A DNA stretch of 64,000 nt, from positions 7,469,035 through 7,533,034 of the forward strand of contig ML664161.1 of assembly GCA_007570785.1 (NCBI GenBank), in the 5' to 3' direction. This DNA comes from Antilocapra americana (Eukaryota; Chordata; Mammalia; Artiodactyla; Antilocapridae). The notes beneath the pieces are model-generated. The model was not told the DNA's origin. It worked only from the letters and a program-made list of their open reading frames with translations, and ran no database searches. Shown piece after piece: positions 11,006 through 22,432 of the stretch. Each line of letters opens with the position of its first letter. Position 1 is the first letter of the stretch. The position numbers and the translations under genes were made by a program.

Positions 11006-11758
11006 ATGAACAGTATGAAAAGGCCAAAAGATAGGATATGGAAAGATGAACTCTCCAGGTCGGTAGGTGCCCAATATGCTACTGGAAATCAGTGGAAAGA
11101 TAACTCCAGAAAGAATGAAGAGATGGAGCCAAAGCAAAAACAATATCCAGTTGTGGATGTGACTGGTGATACAAGCAAGGCCCGATGCCGTAAAGAGCAA
11201 TATTGCATAGGAAACTGGAATGTTAGGTCCATGAATCAAGGCAAATTGCAAGTGGTCAGACAGGAGATGACAAGAATGAATGTCGACATTCTAGGAATCA
11301 GTGAACTAAGATGGACTGGAATTGGTGAGTTTAACTCAGACGACCATTATATCTACTACTGTGGGCAGGAATCCCTTAGAAGAAATGGGGTAGCCGTCAT
11401 GGTCAACAAGAGAGTCCGAAATGCAGTACTTGGATGCAGTCTCAAAAATGACAGAATGATCTCTGTTCATTTCCAAGATAAACCATTCAATATCACAGTA
11501 ATCCAAGCCTATGTCCCAACCAGTAACCCTGAAGAAGCTGAAGTTGATTGGTTCTGTGAAGATCTACAAGGCCTTTTAGAACTAACACCCAAAAAAAGAT
11601 GTCCTTTTCATTATAGGGACTGGAATGCAAAGGTAGGAAGTCAGGAAACACCTGGAGTAACAGGCAAATTTGGCCTTGGAGTACAGAATGAAGCAGGGCA
11701 AAGGCTAATAGAGTTTTGCCAAGAGAACACACTGGTCATAGCAAACACCTTCTTCTAA
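11006..11758 (+). pseudogene. BovB ORF2 apurinic-like endonuclease domain, truncated
   Basis: 250-codon frame for the N-terminal endonuclease of the BovB ORF2 protein, which nicks target DNA during retrotransposition. Visible landmarks: GNWNVRSMN (Asn near the N-terminus), ISELRW (catalytic Glu), IQAYVPTS, and RDWNAKVG (the Asp-Trp-Asn motif). It ends at a TAA at 11756-11758 where the family usually continues with glutamine codons, and further in-frame stops follow near 11790 and 11815. The linker after it survives as a separate frame at 11933-12214. Confidence 0.9.
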
Positions 11759-11932
11759 CAACACAAGAGAAGACCCTACACATAGACATCACCAGATGGT
11801 CAACACTGAAATCAGATTGATTATATTCTTTGCAACCAAAGATGGAGAAGCTCTATACCGTCAGCAAAAACAAGATAGGGAGCTGAGTGTGACTCAGATC
11901 ATGAACTCCTTATTGCCAAATTCAGACTTAAA

Positions 11933-12214
11933 TTGAAGAAAGTGGGGAAAACCACTAGACCATTCAGGTGTGACCTAAATGTAATCCCTTATGATTATAC
12001 AGTGGACGTAAGAAATAGATTTAAGGAACTAGATCTGATAGACAGAGTGCCTGATGAACTATGGACAGAGGTTCGTGACATTGTACAAGAGACAGGGATT
12101 AAGATCATCTCCATGGAAGAGAAATGCAAAAAAGCAAAATGGCTGTCTGAGGAGGCCTTACAAATAGCTGTGAAAAGAAGAGAAGTGAAAAGCAAAGGAG
12201 AAAAGGAAAGATAA
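11933..12214 (+). pseudogene. BovB ORF2 linker between endonuclease and RT, fragment
   Basis: 93-codon remnant of the basic linker: VGKTTRPFRCDLN near the start and LQIAVKRREVKSKGEKE at the end, then a stop at 12212 where the family reads on. It lies downstream of the premature stop of the endonuclease frame and belongs to the same dead element. Confidence 0.85.
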
Positions 12215-12462
12215 TCCCATCTGAATGCAGAGTTCCAAAGAATAGGAAGGAGAGATAAAAAAGCCTTCCTCAGTGATCAATGCAAAGAAATAGAGGAAAA
12301 CAACAGAATGAGAAAGACAAGAGATCTCTTCAAGAAAATTAGAGATACCAAAGGAACATTTCATGCTAAGATGGGCTTGATAAAGGACGTAAATGGTATG
12401 GACCTAACAGAAGCAGAAGATATTAAGAAGTGGTCGCAAGAATACACGGAAGAACTGTACAA

Positions 12463-12473
12463 AAAATGACACT
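12463..12473. repeat. Right TSD of the twin-primed BovB
   Basis: aaaatgacact, identical to 9318-9328. The four A residues coincide with the A run at the end of the inverted BovB segment, as expected when the second primer annealed by microhomology. Confidence 0.85.
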
Positions 12474-14013
12474 AGCCATTTCCAAATGCTGTGACGCCTG
12501 CAGACAAGGCTGTTGTGGATTATGTAAAGGAACTGGGCAATGGAATATTGATGTTTCCCTTACTCCCCTTCCAAATCTCCCTTGTGTCCACAAAGCCAGA
12601 TTAGAAGATATAAATCTAATTAAAGCACTCATTAGTTTAGAGTTTTCAGTTCTATGGGACCCAGGATGGGCTAGGTAAAGCCTAAGTGTTCTAGGAGCCC
12701 TGAGGGATTAAAAATCAACAAACTTTGTCCTTGAGAACAAGGAGAATATGTTAGGGTTCTCATCACCTGGGGGAATGTTTGGCACTTAACATCACTTAAT
12801 AAATGTTGGTTAACAAATCAGTGCATAATGATTGGGGGACATCAGCAGCTTAGTGAAAGCAGCGTGGTGATCAAGTAGAAGATGGGAAAAAGCTAGGTGG
12901 CAATTGTCAGGAGCCCCTGAGGCCCTGCAAGACCCCTGATTAACATAGATTCAAATTAGGTTGACTGGTCTCTGCCAGAAACCTCAAGCTGCTGTCTTCT
13001 TGTTGGAACAGGTGTCATCCCAGTCTCAGATTTCATCTGGAAAGCAGAAGAATGAGATGTTTGCCTGGAGCCATTTTTAGAAGATGAGAGAGAGTCATTC
13101 CTGCCTGTCACTGCAGTCTATTCAATTTGAACAAGCAAGACTCAGGAGCAAGCAAACCATTAATGTAAAAACATAAAAAGCAATGTGAAATGCAACCCCC
13201 TGTGTGATGTTTTGAAAACACCATTTGGATGAGACTCAAAACTGGTTTATATAATCACTATTTTGTCGTCCGTTTTTCTTACTTATCCTACTTTCTACTT
13301 GGAGAAAGTACTGAAAAATCTACTACTCATCAGATTTAGAAAGTAAATATGAAAAGGAATTTTGAATATAAAATAAGATATGACAAGGTATCTTTCCTCC
13401 TTTAGATACAGAAGCAAATTTGCTTTGGTATTTATAGATTTCCTAACCTGTGATTCATGTTCAAAGAGAAAGCAGCAGCCCACCAGAGATTTGCTCACAT
13501 GAAAAGTGCACTTATTATATTAACTCAATTAGATCCACATTAGAATCTGTTCTCCATGTGGGAAAAAAAAGAACAATAGAGTTTTAAATCACTGTAATTT
13601 CAGGTCCCAAGCAGCATCCTGAGTTTCAGAATGATTCACAGAAATCTAATGAACAACCCAAAGCTCTTGGATTAAGACAAAAATAAGATCTCCATAATTC
13701 TTTCAACTTGGTAGGGTAGTAAGATTTTAGTTGTGGCCATAGAAATAACAACATAGTGACTAAGATGTGTGTGATGTAGAGAACAAGTGGGGAAAATGGC
13801 TCATGATTCTTGAGTCAATTGGAAAGAGGTTGTGACCAAACAAAAGTGGGGATTTCAAATCATTAACAAATGTTACTGAATTCTTTTTCCTATTACTCAT
13901 TTTCTTCAAAATTCATTGATAGCACTTGAATAACTGCACATACACTGTCAATAGCAAATAATAAATCAATGCAGGGAGCAATGATAACTACTCATCCTTT
14001 GCAAAAATAAGCA
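12474..14013. other. Mostly unassigned; small L2 3' end
   Basis: The segment at about 12760-12830 (tttggcacttaacatcacttaataaatgttgg) resembles an L2 3' terminus. The rest shows no named repeat, exon or RNA gene; the frames at 12423-12678 and 13295-13498 have no domains. Confidence 0.45.
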
Positions 14014-14015
14014 AG

Positions 14016-14265
14016 GTATACCTGTATATAGGGGCTTCCCTCATAGCTCAGTTGCTAAGAATCCTCCTACAATACAGAAAATGCAGGTTCAATCCCTCCC
14101 TCGGGAAAATTCCCTAGGAAAGAGCATGGCAACCCACTGCAGTATACATGCCGGAGAATCCCATGGACAGAGAAGCCTGGTGGGCTACAAGCCATAAGGT
14201 CACAAAGAGTTGGACAAGACTGAAGCGATTGAACACACACACACACATTCACATACGTATACCTG
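14016..14265 (+). mobile_element. Bov-tA SINE
   Basis: Forward Bov-tA at about 14031-14230 ending in a (CA)n-like tail (14233-14247). The repeat gtatacctg at 14016-14024 and 14257-14265 is a likely TSD. Confidence 0.9.
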
Positions 14266-14271
14266 CTCTCT

Positions 14272-14335
14272 GTTCTACTCCTGAGTCTCCTGCATTTTAG
14301 GCAAATTCTTTACTGCTGAGCCACTGGAAGACCTG
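14272..14335 (-). mobile_element. Bov-tA head fragment
   Basis: About 60 bp of antisense Bov-tA head (ctgcattttaggcaaattc, tttactgctgagccactgg). Body missing; it sits just right of a complete copy in the opposite direction. Confidence 0.6.
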
Positions 14336-14442
14336 CACATTTATATATTTGTATGTATATTCATACACACATATATGTATCTATTACAATATATCACATT
14401 AACATTGCATACGTAATATATAAACACATATATGTGTGCGTT
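14336..14442. repeat. TA/TG-rich simple repeat
   Basis: Degenerate alternating pyrimidine-purine tract (tatatatttgtatgtatatt, cacacatatatgtatc, acacatatatgtgtgcg). Confidence 0.7.
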
Positions 14443-15127
14443 TTTCTTATTGTTCCCTCTCCTGGATATACAATAGGGATAAATTGTCCTGAAGAGTCTC
14501 AGTGCTTTGAAAAGCTATACATACAGTGCCCCAGTTATCATTTAATTCAGGTTTTGTTGTCTTCTTCCCGTAAGAAACTTCTGGAGGAATTAGATATGCA
14601 AACCCCAAATACCAAGAAACTGCTAATCATAAATAAATGGCCACCTTGAAAGCACTCTGCTGATGAGCTCTGACTTTCTTGCTACCTTAAATGAAAATAA
14701 GAGAGTTGCATTAATATGCTGGCTTTGCATTTTCTTCACAAATTGAAACTCTTCTCTTTTCTTGCCAGTAGATCTGAAACTTCTGCATGCCTAGTATCTA
14801 AATCAGTTTTCAGAGTGAAATGAGTATAGACAAGCTCTGAGGCAGTTCTGTCCAGGTTAGAGTACACAAAACCAGTATTTTAAAGGGGTAAAACCTATAG
14901 GGTAAGGGACATCTTGGGGTATAAACTAGACATAGACAGGCAGACTTCTCAGGCAATCTTTGCAAAAATGAATCCAGCCTAATCTACTTTAGGAGGTAAT
15001 TTTTAAGACTCCACAGTAGCAAAGTGTCAGACTCAGTTTTCCCACTGTTTTCTTGCCTGCCTGTGTAAGAAAATGGAAATGTCTACGTGTTTCTCCTCTA
15101 GCTTTCCAGAGACACTGTAGACCATAG
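14443..15127. other. Unassigned non-coding stretch
   Basis: No repeat family or exon recognised. The frame at 14353-14649 starts in the simple repeat and has no domain. Confidence 0.45.
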
Positions 15128-15278
15128 AACCACATGGACTCTAGCGTCAGACTGCTGGTCTTAGAATCCCAGCTTCACCCCTTAGTAGCTCTGGGACCTT
15201 GGAAAGTCACTTAACGTCTCTGCGCCTTGGTTTCTACATCTGTAAAGTGGGACACAAACCTCCTGTCTTCTTCTCTGA
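15128..15278 (-). mobile_element. MIR SINE, left part
   Basis: Antisense MIR: tagaatcccagcttcacccc, gggaccttggaaagtcactt, tacatctgtaaagtggg. Interrupted at 15279 by an MLT1 LTR; resumes at 15715. Confidence 0.78.
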
Positions 15279-15714
15279 TGTTATGAGTTGAATTGTGCCT
15301 GTTCAAAATTCGTATGATCAAGTCCTAGCCACCCCCACAAGTACATGACTTTATTTGGAAATGGGGTCATTGCAGAAGCAATTAGTTAAGATAATGTCAC
15401 ACTGGAGGAGAGTCAGCCCCTAATCCAATATGATGAATGTCCTTATGGAAAGAACACCACGTGAAAAGAAAGATACACACATAGAGGGAGGCTACTGTGA
15501 GGAGACAGAGGGAAAGAATACAGCCATGTGTGAACCAGGGAGCGTGACCTGGAACAGAGCCTGCCTCACAGTCCTAGAAGGGACCAAGCTTGCCGACACT
15601 TTAGCCTCCAGAACTGTGAGATAATACACTTCTGTCATCTAAACCACTTTGGTTGTGGTATTTTGTTATAGCATGCATGCATGCTAAGTCGCAAGCTCTA
15701 GCAAAAGGATACGA
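15279..15714 (+). mobile_element. MLT1-type MaLR LTR inside MIR
   Basis: Solo LTR of the ERVL-MaLR group: starts tgttatgagttgaattgtg, has the tccttatggaaagaacacc region and the end with agaactgtgagataatac, ttggttgtggtattttgtt. A further roughly 19 bp that are not MLT1 sit at 15674-15692 (see findings). The frame at 15430-15624 is LTR sequence. An old endogenous retroelement LTR, no coding capacity. Confidence 0.85.
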
Positions 15715-15790
15715 TGGGATATCCGTGAGGATTCAGTGAGTTGCTACTTATAAAACTTTCAGTAATTCCTGGCTCTAGGTAAGAAGCATA
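15715..15790 (-). mobile_element. MIR SINE, right part
   Basis: Rest of the MIR broken by the MLT1: gtgaggattcagtgagttg and taattcctggctctaggtaagaagc correspond to the MIR segment expected right after 15278. Confidence 0.65.
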
Positions 15791-16104
15791 CCTTTGAAAG
15801 CTGTTGTTGTTGTTACTGATGCTGTCATTGTCAACACACTAGACTGCTGGCAAGCAGAGTAACAAGGTACTCAATTGTATCTTCCAAGTACAAATCCTCA
15901 TTTAGGCCCAAAGAAGTTTCAGGATGTTTTCTGATACTCTTTTGATCAGAGAACCTCCTTGATCTAGCCCTTCTCACAGCTTTGTGGTCCATTTGGTTTA
16001 TTTTAAAAAATCAATTCATGTTTACTAAAGAAAACCTTAATTTTCAGAAATAATAAAAACATAAAAATAATCTCCTCTAATTGCTCACTTCTCAGAGGCA
16101 ACTA

Positions 16105-16604
16105 AAAAACCTATTAAAAAGCAGAGACATCACTTTGCTGACAAAGGTCTGTATAGTCAAAACTCTGGTTTTTCCAGGAGTCATGTACAGGTGTGAAAGT
16201 TGGGCCATAAAGAAGACTGAGCACCAAAGAACTGATGCTTTCAAACTGGTGCTAGAGAAGACTCTTGATCCTCTCTTGGACAGAAAGGAAACCAAACCAG
16301 TCAGTCTTAAAGGAAATCAAACCTGAATGAATATACATTGGAAGGGCTGATGCTGAAGCTGAAGGTCCAATACTTTGGCCATTTTGATGAAAAGAACCAA
16401 CTCATTGGAAAAGACACTGATGCTGGGAACAGTTGAGAGATGAAGGGAGCAACAGAAAGTGAGATGTTTGGGTTGCATCACCAACTCAATGTACATGAGT
16501 TTGAGCAAACTCCAGGGGATAGTGAAGGTCAGGGAAGCCTGGCATGCTGCAGTTCGTAGGGTTGCCAACAGTCAGACATGACTTAGTAACTGAACAACAA
16601 CAAA
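16105..16604 (+). mobile_element. BovB LINE 3' fragment, diverged
   Basis: Forward 3' half-kilobase of BovB, beginning in the ORF2 C-terminal region (aagcagagacatcactttgc) and ending near aactgaacaacaac. The frame at 16081-16326 retains GVMYRCESWAIKK but is broken. More diverged than the other BovB copies, with small insertions at about 16280-16300. Confidence 0.88.
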
Positions 16605-17358
16605 GGAGGGAACTAATTTTGCCATGCTTCTTTCCAGTTTTTTTTGATGCTATTCTTATACAATCAGCTTTATTCTCTACATTCATGCACCATGGTGCCC
16701 TGTTCTGGGGTCAGCATTATAAGTATTTCTCATGCTATTCATAAGAATAACTTTTAATACCCACATAACAGCCCATCTTAAAGTTATATGCAATTTATTT
16801 TTAGCTTCCTTTTATTGTTGCTCATTTATCAAGTGTTTTTAACTTCCAAACTGCTTTGTTTTTGTGCCTGAGGTTAATGTCTTAAAAATCGATTTTTGCT
16901 CACTTCTCACATTCTTTTTCTTCCCATTAATGCCTCTCTCCCTTTCTCATCCTGCTTCTCCTAATCTCATAATTTACATTTATGAGGTCTTCTCATTAAT
17001 ACCACTTTTGCACTTAGAAAGAGTTTTCTCACATTGTTCATCTTGTTTGGCATCCACAGAAATCCTCAGGGACAAGCAGGGGAAATAGAAACTAAAATTC
17101 AAAGAAGTGATTTGTCCAAGGTCACTTAACCCAGAGGACTCTTTATTCAGTGTTTACCTGACACTGCTCTGTATGATGGTTCTTTTGGACACCTGTTTTA
17201 AAACGATACACAAAACACACCTAGGTTTAGAAAAACAGCTTTTCATCATTCATTCATATTAAACAGCTCATGCATCTCTCAGTAATGCACTCACTTACAG
17301 GTTCTTCCAAGAGTTTTAAAAACAGTGAAAAACAAAATAATTGGCTCAGATGAAAGTT
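16605..17358. other. Mostly unassigned; possible MIR trace
   Basis: About 17030-17150 (gaaatcctcagggacaagca, gtgatttgtccaaggtcact) resembles a decayed MIR. Otherwise nothing recognised. Confidence 0.4.
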
Positions 17359-17601
17359 AACAGAGGCCTTGCATGTGTGCTAAGCGGCTTCTGTCATGTC
17401 CAATTCTTTGCGACCCTATGGACTGTAGCCTGCCAGGCTCCTCTGTCCATGGGATTCTCTAGGAAAGACTATTGGAGTGGGTTGCTGTGCCCTCCTCAAG
17501 GGGATCTCCCTGACTCAGGAATCTAATCTGAGTCTCTTAAGTCTTCTGCACTGGCAGGCGTGTTCTTTTCCACTAGCCCCAGTTGGGAAGCCCAACAAAG
17601 G
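17359..17601 (-). mobile_element. Bov-tA SINE
   Basis: Reverse-strand Bov-tA (about 17368-17593). Flanks aacagagg (17359-17366) and aacaaagg (17594-17601) are a likely TSD with one change. Confidence 0.9.
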
Positions 17602-18180
17602 ACTCAAAAAGGGCATAAAGTAGTTACATGTGGTCTTTCAAACCTTATCAGCAAGTGTTATATTGGTCTCAACATAAAATTCCCCAACCTGCTTTGAAGT
17701 GATCACCACCCTTTTTAAAACAAGCAAGTATTAATTTGTTAGTGAATACTGAGGACTGTCTCCTTTGACCTCCAACTATATTAAGTTCTTTCCTTGAAGG
17801 GAAATAGTATCCCTCGTAATCACCCCCTTTAGCTCTCTTTCCAGGTTTAAAGAGCACATTTGTTCAATCATGAGGTCAGAGTTCCCCACTTTGCGCAAGT
17901 CAACTGGGGATCGGGGCTTCCTTAGGAATGTGAAGACAACAGACTGCCTGGGGCTTCTTCCTTTCCCCGATGGCCTCTGCAAGACAATACCATCCCTGAA
18001 TCTTCTTTTTGTCAAATGAAAAATGAAACATCTGACTCTTTGTATAATTGAAGATTACCTTTGCAGCTTCACTTGATTTTATCAGTTTTTCAGGACAACT
18101 TTTCAAAGCCACAAATTATTTAAATAACTGTGATAATGCTAATATTTTCTGATAATAATAGCAAACACATGCATGGCATT
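17602..18180. other. Unassigned non-coding stretch
   Basis: Three overlapping antisense frames (17669-18112) show no domain. No repeat recognised. Confidence 0.45.
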
Positions 18181-18400
18181 AGTCATGTACACTTTGCTAA
18201 GCAGTTTTCATTAGTTTGTTTAATCTTACAACATCCTATAAGATAGATTCAATTATTGTCCCATTTTACAGATTGGCAAACCAGGGCACGGGGTTATTTG
18301 CCTTGCCCCAAATTACACATACAGTGAGAGCCTGATGGGGAATTTGTAAAGGACAGTATGGCCCCAATTTGTGCTCTTACTCTGCATTATGCAGATCTCT
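18181..18400 (+). mobile_element. MIR SINE
   Basis: taatcttacaacatcctataag, cccattttacagattggcaaacc and ttgccttgccccaaattacac follow the MIR core. Confidence 0.78.
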
Positions 18401-18404
18401 CAAG

Positions 18405-18770
18405 GTCTTCAAACACATATTTAATTTTCACATAGTATAAAATACAGCTTTGCTGGTGGCTCAGACTGTAAAGAATCTGCCTTCATTGGGAGAAAATGGG
18501 TTGGGAAGATCCCCTGGGGAAGCGAATGGCACCCCAAGCCAGTTTTCTTGCCTGGAGAATTCCATGGACAGAGGAGCCTAGGAAGCTACATACAGTCCAT
18601 GGGGTTGCAAAGAGTCAGACATGACTGAGTAACTAACACACACACATATAAAGTTTATTATTACCTCCACTTTACAGATGAGGAAACTCACTGGGGTTAA
18701 GCATCTTGTCCAGATCCCACACTGGTAAGCTCAGAGAGAAACAGATTTGCCTTCCTATTTCTCTGGTATG
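18405..18770 (+). mobile_element. Second MIR, split by a Bov-tA
   Basis: MIR halves at about 18405-18445 (cacatatttaattttcacatag) and 18645-18770 (ctccactttacagatgagg, catcttgtccagatcccacac). The Bov-tA at 18449-18640 lies between them. Confidence 0.65.
18449..18640 (+). mobile_element. Bov-tA SINE inside MIR
   Basis: Forward Bov-tA with a shortened head (part of the ggagacctgggtt region missing) and a normal body ending gactgagtaactaacacaca. No clear TSD. Confidence 0.88.
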
Positions 18771-19411
18771 TGCAGAGAATGACCTGAATACTGATCATAG
18801 GATCTTCCTAGAAATAAAGTGTCGCAGTCAATAAATAAAGTTTAAATAAAGCTGTTCCTGCAGTCCACTCTGTGCTGCTGCATTTGTCTTTAGGAAAATA
18901 GCTTTTAGCACCAGCACACAAAGCTAAATATGCCACCAGGGATCTGAAAAGCAAGGGGAATTGATGACCACCTGCAAATAGACACCAGAGAGAAACACTC
19001 TAGGGATGGGCTATTATTTTCACATTAGGTAGAAAAACAGAGCTGGGGAGGCAACATCCCAAGAGATTCTTTGTCCTTGACCTTAGGCAGGAAGTAAAAT
19101 TCACTCTAACCATTTAGTAGGCAGTATTCTTCAAATTGGATTATATGAGGATATTTTTTACTTTTATCTAGTTTGTTTCATTTTTTCTATTTCATATTCA
19201 GTGCTCCCATTTCATTTATATTTTCCAATTTCATCTCTTTTTTTAAATGTTCTTCCTCACACCTTTATCAAGTGTAGTAGGAAAGCTTCTGTAAGTAATA
19301 TGTATAATATATATATTTTAGAAAGCATGACTTTTTGCCTAAAACTTTATATTTTGAGTCTACTTGCTTGACTTAGTATGAATAGAATGCTAGATTTCTA
19401 ATTTTAAAAAA
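18771..19411. other. Unassigned stretch with clustered AATAAA
   Basis: Nothing recognised as repeat or exon. Three to four AATAAA hexamers lie within 18812-18850. TA-rich tract at about 19300-19320. Confidence 0.45.
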
Positions 19412-19485
19412 AAAGATATGCAAGAAGTAACAAAGGCTTGCTGTGTAGCAAAGGGAACTATAGTCAATATCTTGTAATAACCTAT
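19412..19485 (+). mobile_element. L1 3' UTR, left part
   Basis: tgctgtgtagcaaagggaac and caatatcttgtaataacct are the cetartiodactyl L1 3' UTR block also present at 30860-30900. Broken at 19486 by a BovB piece. Confidence 0.75.
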
Positions 19486-19816
19486 CAGTTCCGTTCAGTT
19501 GCTCAGTCGTGTCCAACTCTTTGTGACCCCATGGACTGCAGCACACCAGGCCTCCCTGTCCTTCACCAATTCCCAGAGTTTACTCAAACTCATGTCCATT
19601 GAGTCGGTGATGCCACCCAACCACCTCATCCTCTGTTGTCCCCTTCTCCTCCTGCCTTCAATCTTTCCCAGCATCAGGGTCTTTTTGAATGAATCAGTTC
19701 TTTGAATCAGGTGGCCAGAGTATTGGAGTTTCAGCTTCAACACATCAGTCCTTGTAATGAATATTCAGGACTGATTTTCTTTAGGATGGACTGGTTGGAT
19801 CTCCTTGCAATCCAAG
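19486..19816 (-). mobile_element. BovB 3' end inside L1
   Basis: Reverse-strand BovB 3' end, 0.33 kb, from the repeated cagttc tail to ccttgcaatccaag. The frame at 19495-19743 (-) carries the family's [16 protein letters not shown] segment. Inserted in an L1 3' UTR that resumes at 19817. Confidence 0.92.
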
Positions 19817-19870
19817 ATATGAAAAATAATTTAAAAAATAGTATATGTATAACAGAATCACACTCACAAA
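19817..19870 (+). mobile_element. L1 3' UTR, right part
   Basis: tagtatatgtataacagaatcac corresponds to the L1 sequence expected just after aataacctat at 19485. The match ends shortly after. Confidence 0.55.
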
Positions 19871-22265
19871 AAAGAATTCTACTTTTTGAAACTGAGTAAT
19901 GTTTATCTTTTTGCCAGTTTTTCTAAGTGCCCTACTAGCATCTAATAACATATGAGACACAAAATTTTAAATGTATTTGTGTAAGATGTAAGATTAATAT
20001 AAATTAATTAAATATAAATCTATCATATTTTTAAAAAAAGTATTCAAAGAGGCCCAGACTTACATGTTTTTTTCCACAAGCATCTTGCCCTTGTGGAAAA
20101 TCTTTTTTTTTTTAGCTTCCAAATCATTTTAAGCTTGGCTATTAGCGAAATGGGGAGCTTCACTGGGGAGGTAGTGAGACCACCAAAGGAAATGAGAGCC
20201 ATGAATTGAGGCACAATGAAAGCATGGAGCCACTGGTGAAGGAAAATGGTATTTGTGAAGTTGTGGGGCCGAGGAAAGGGGTGCAGATGAAGAGAACAAG
20301 AGAAAGGACAACTCCTGAGCTTGGCAGCAGGAAAATGAGATTCTTAAGCACAGAGGAAATTTTTTTAAAATACAACTTTACAAAATGGGGTTACAGATTA
20401 GTTTCCAATTAATATCAGGGAAGGTTTATGTGGCGGCAGCTTCTCAGTCACAGCTGGAGTCACCTTTTTTCAGAAGCACAGTGCCTTAGGTTGCTGCATT
20501 GCACCCTAGGGGGTGTTGGTGAAGATAACGTGCTAGATTTCTTTATGAGCTCGCTGGCACTGCAGGTACCTGGATGTGCAGTGTGGGACCATCCGTTCTA
20601 ATAGGACAAGCAGGTAATTATGAACCCAATCCTGCAATTTCCTTTCTGTAAGTTTTCCTCCCAAGGTTTCCCAGTAAGTCGTGCTTCCCATTCCAAGGAC
20701 GCAGGAACCGTTCCTAGCCAGAAATATTGACCCTTCAACATTTCACAACTGAGTCATGTCCCATTCCTCACACTGGCTATGTGCTTGCATCCTAGCGGTC
20801 TGTCGTGGGGTCCACGTGGGGCTACTCATTGGACACAGATAGAATGAAAGACGATGCTATACAAAACTTCAAGGTGAACGTACATCCTTAGGCTCCTGTA
20901 AAGAAGCAGCAGAATAACAAGCAGAGCATCTTTCGTTGTGCCCAGATTGCACTCCAATCATCTGGAACCTGATGTAAAGTCTTAACTGGTGGCAGAGATC
21001 TTTGTTTCCATTTCAGCTGACCCATTGTTTCCACTCTTACAGGGTCTGGTTGGCCACTTGACAGATGTAACTGAATGATGACCACAGAATGAGAAAGGCA
21101 GGAATCTGATTTGAGTTCCCTGAAGAATGCACTGGCCATTTAAGTTGCAAGGTTTAAGTTTTTGATTTTTGGAAACACAGTGAGTCTAGGGGCACAAGCC
21201 AGAAAGCCAAGTCTCATGGAATTATAGCACTCCAAGTGACTGAGGTCCTTTTATGTCCATCCTTAATTTTGAATTTGGCCTTCAAAGCAGCCGAGGAGAT
21301 AGTTCCATCCATTTCACAAACTTTACCCTCTTCTCTGGGAAAATTCTTCTTTATGTAAAATCTAAACTACTAACTCTCTCCCTTTCTCTCCTCATCTCAT
21401 TCTTCTTGTCCCTTCTCCTATTTTTTATATTTTCTTTTTAATTTTGTTTTTCTCAACCTGACCATATCCAACATCTTGACATTCTTCAATATTTAGATCA
21501 ACGCCTCCTTAATAATTCAATATTATTCTCTATATACACTACAGAAGATCAATATTTATTCATTTCTTCATTTTTGGTCCCATCTTGGATTCTGCAAATT
21601 TCAAAAACAACTTCATGCTGTTGACCCTTATTCAAACCACAACCGTTTTCTATTATTCTCTCACTTCATAGCTTGCAGTCTGGGAAGTTGCATTAGGCAT
21701 TGTTTCCAGTTTCAATTAAACTTTTTTCTGATTTCTTTATGGTCGCTATTCCAAATAGTGAGGAACATAGTTGGTTTATTCTGGCATTGACAAACTTAGG
21801 ATGTCACTTTCAATTTTCTTATTTAAATATTTATGTTTTTAAAAGATGCTAGAGCCAATACTTTCTCCAAGGATAGGCATATGCCCCTTGAAACTTAACA
21901 TAGATCCCGATACTATTATTTTTGCAGGAAATAGCATGTGAAGTGTCACAATAAAGGTGAAATAAAAATTTTAAAGCAAGCTAGAGGAACCATAAAGCAA
22001 GAAAGAATTGTGTTGCAGATAACATATGAATCATGCTTTAAGGAACGTGTAAGGAAAGGTATGAATGGTCTATCTTAGAATTTACTGTGAACTTCAGCTG
22101 TCATCGCATTATACTCTAACAGTTGACCTTCAGAAAAGAACAATTGTACAGAAAGAAAACAAGAAATAAGAGAGCATTATCCTCTCATTGCTTGTGTGTT
22201 TCATCAGTGATAATAACTACTAATAATATGTCATGTATTTGACAATTGCTAAGAGAGTAGATCTT
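19871..22265. other. Long unassigned, repeat-poor stretch
   Basis: 2.4 kb in which I see no named repeat, apart from short A/T runs. Frames at 20129-20412 and 20888-21139 are short and without domains. One of the least repetitive intervals of the window. Confidence 0.45.
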
Positions 22266-22432
22266 AAAAGTTCTTATCACAAGAAAAAAAGTATAACTAT
22301 ATGAGGTGATGGATAAATACTAAACTTATGGTGGTAATCATTTTGCAATATATATCCATATCAAATCATCACACTGCATGCCTAAAACTAATACATGTCA
22401 CTTATATCTCAATAAAACTGAAAAAAATAGCT
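22266..22432 (+). mobile_element. L1 3' terminus
   Basis: tatgaggtgatggataaatac, gtggtaatcattttgcaata and tcaataaaactgaaaaaaa match the order of an L1MA/L1MB-type 3' UTR. Confidence 0.78.

Larger units (their letters stand above)
10916..12466 (+). mobile_element. BovB 5' segment, inverted (endonuclease half)
   Basis: Forward-strand 5' half of the same BovB, starting in the 5' UTR (ggacaggtcatggtggagagg) and ending at gaactgtacaaaaaa (12452-12466). That 15-mer is also the first BovB sequence of the reverse segment (10915-10901), so the two halves overlap by 15 nt of element sequence. The orientation flip plus shared TSD marks twin priming. The combined length of about 3.14 kb is close to a full-length BovB. 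Confidence 0.95.

Noticed and set aside
10916..12466. Separate second BovB insertion
   Set aside because: The TSD encloses both halves, and the halves are complementary parts of one element with a 15-nt overlap.
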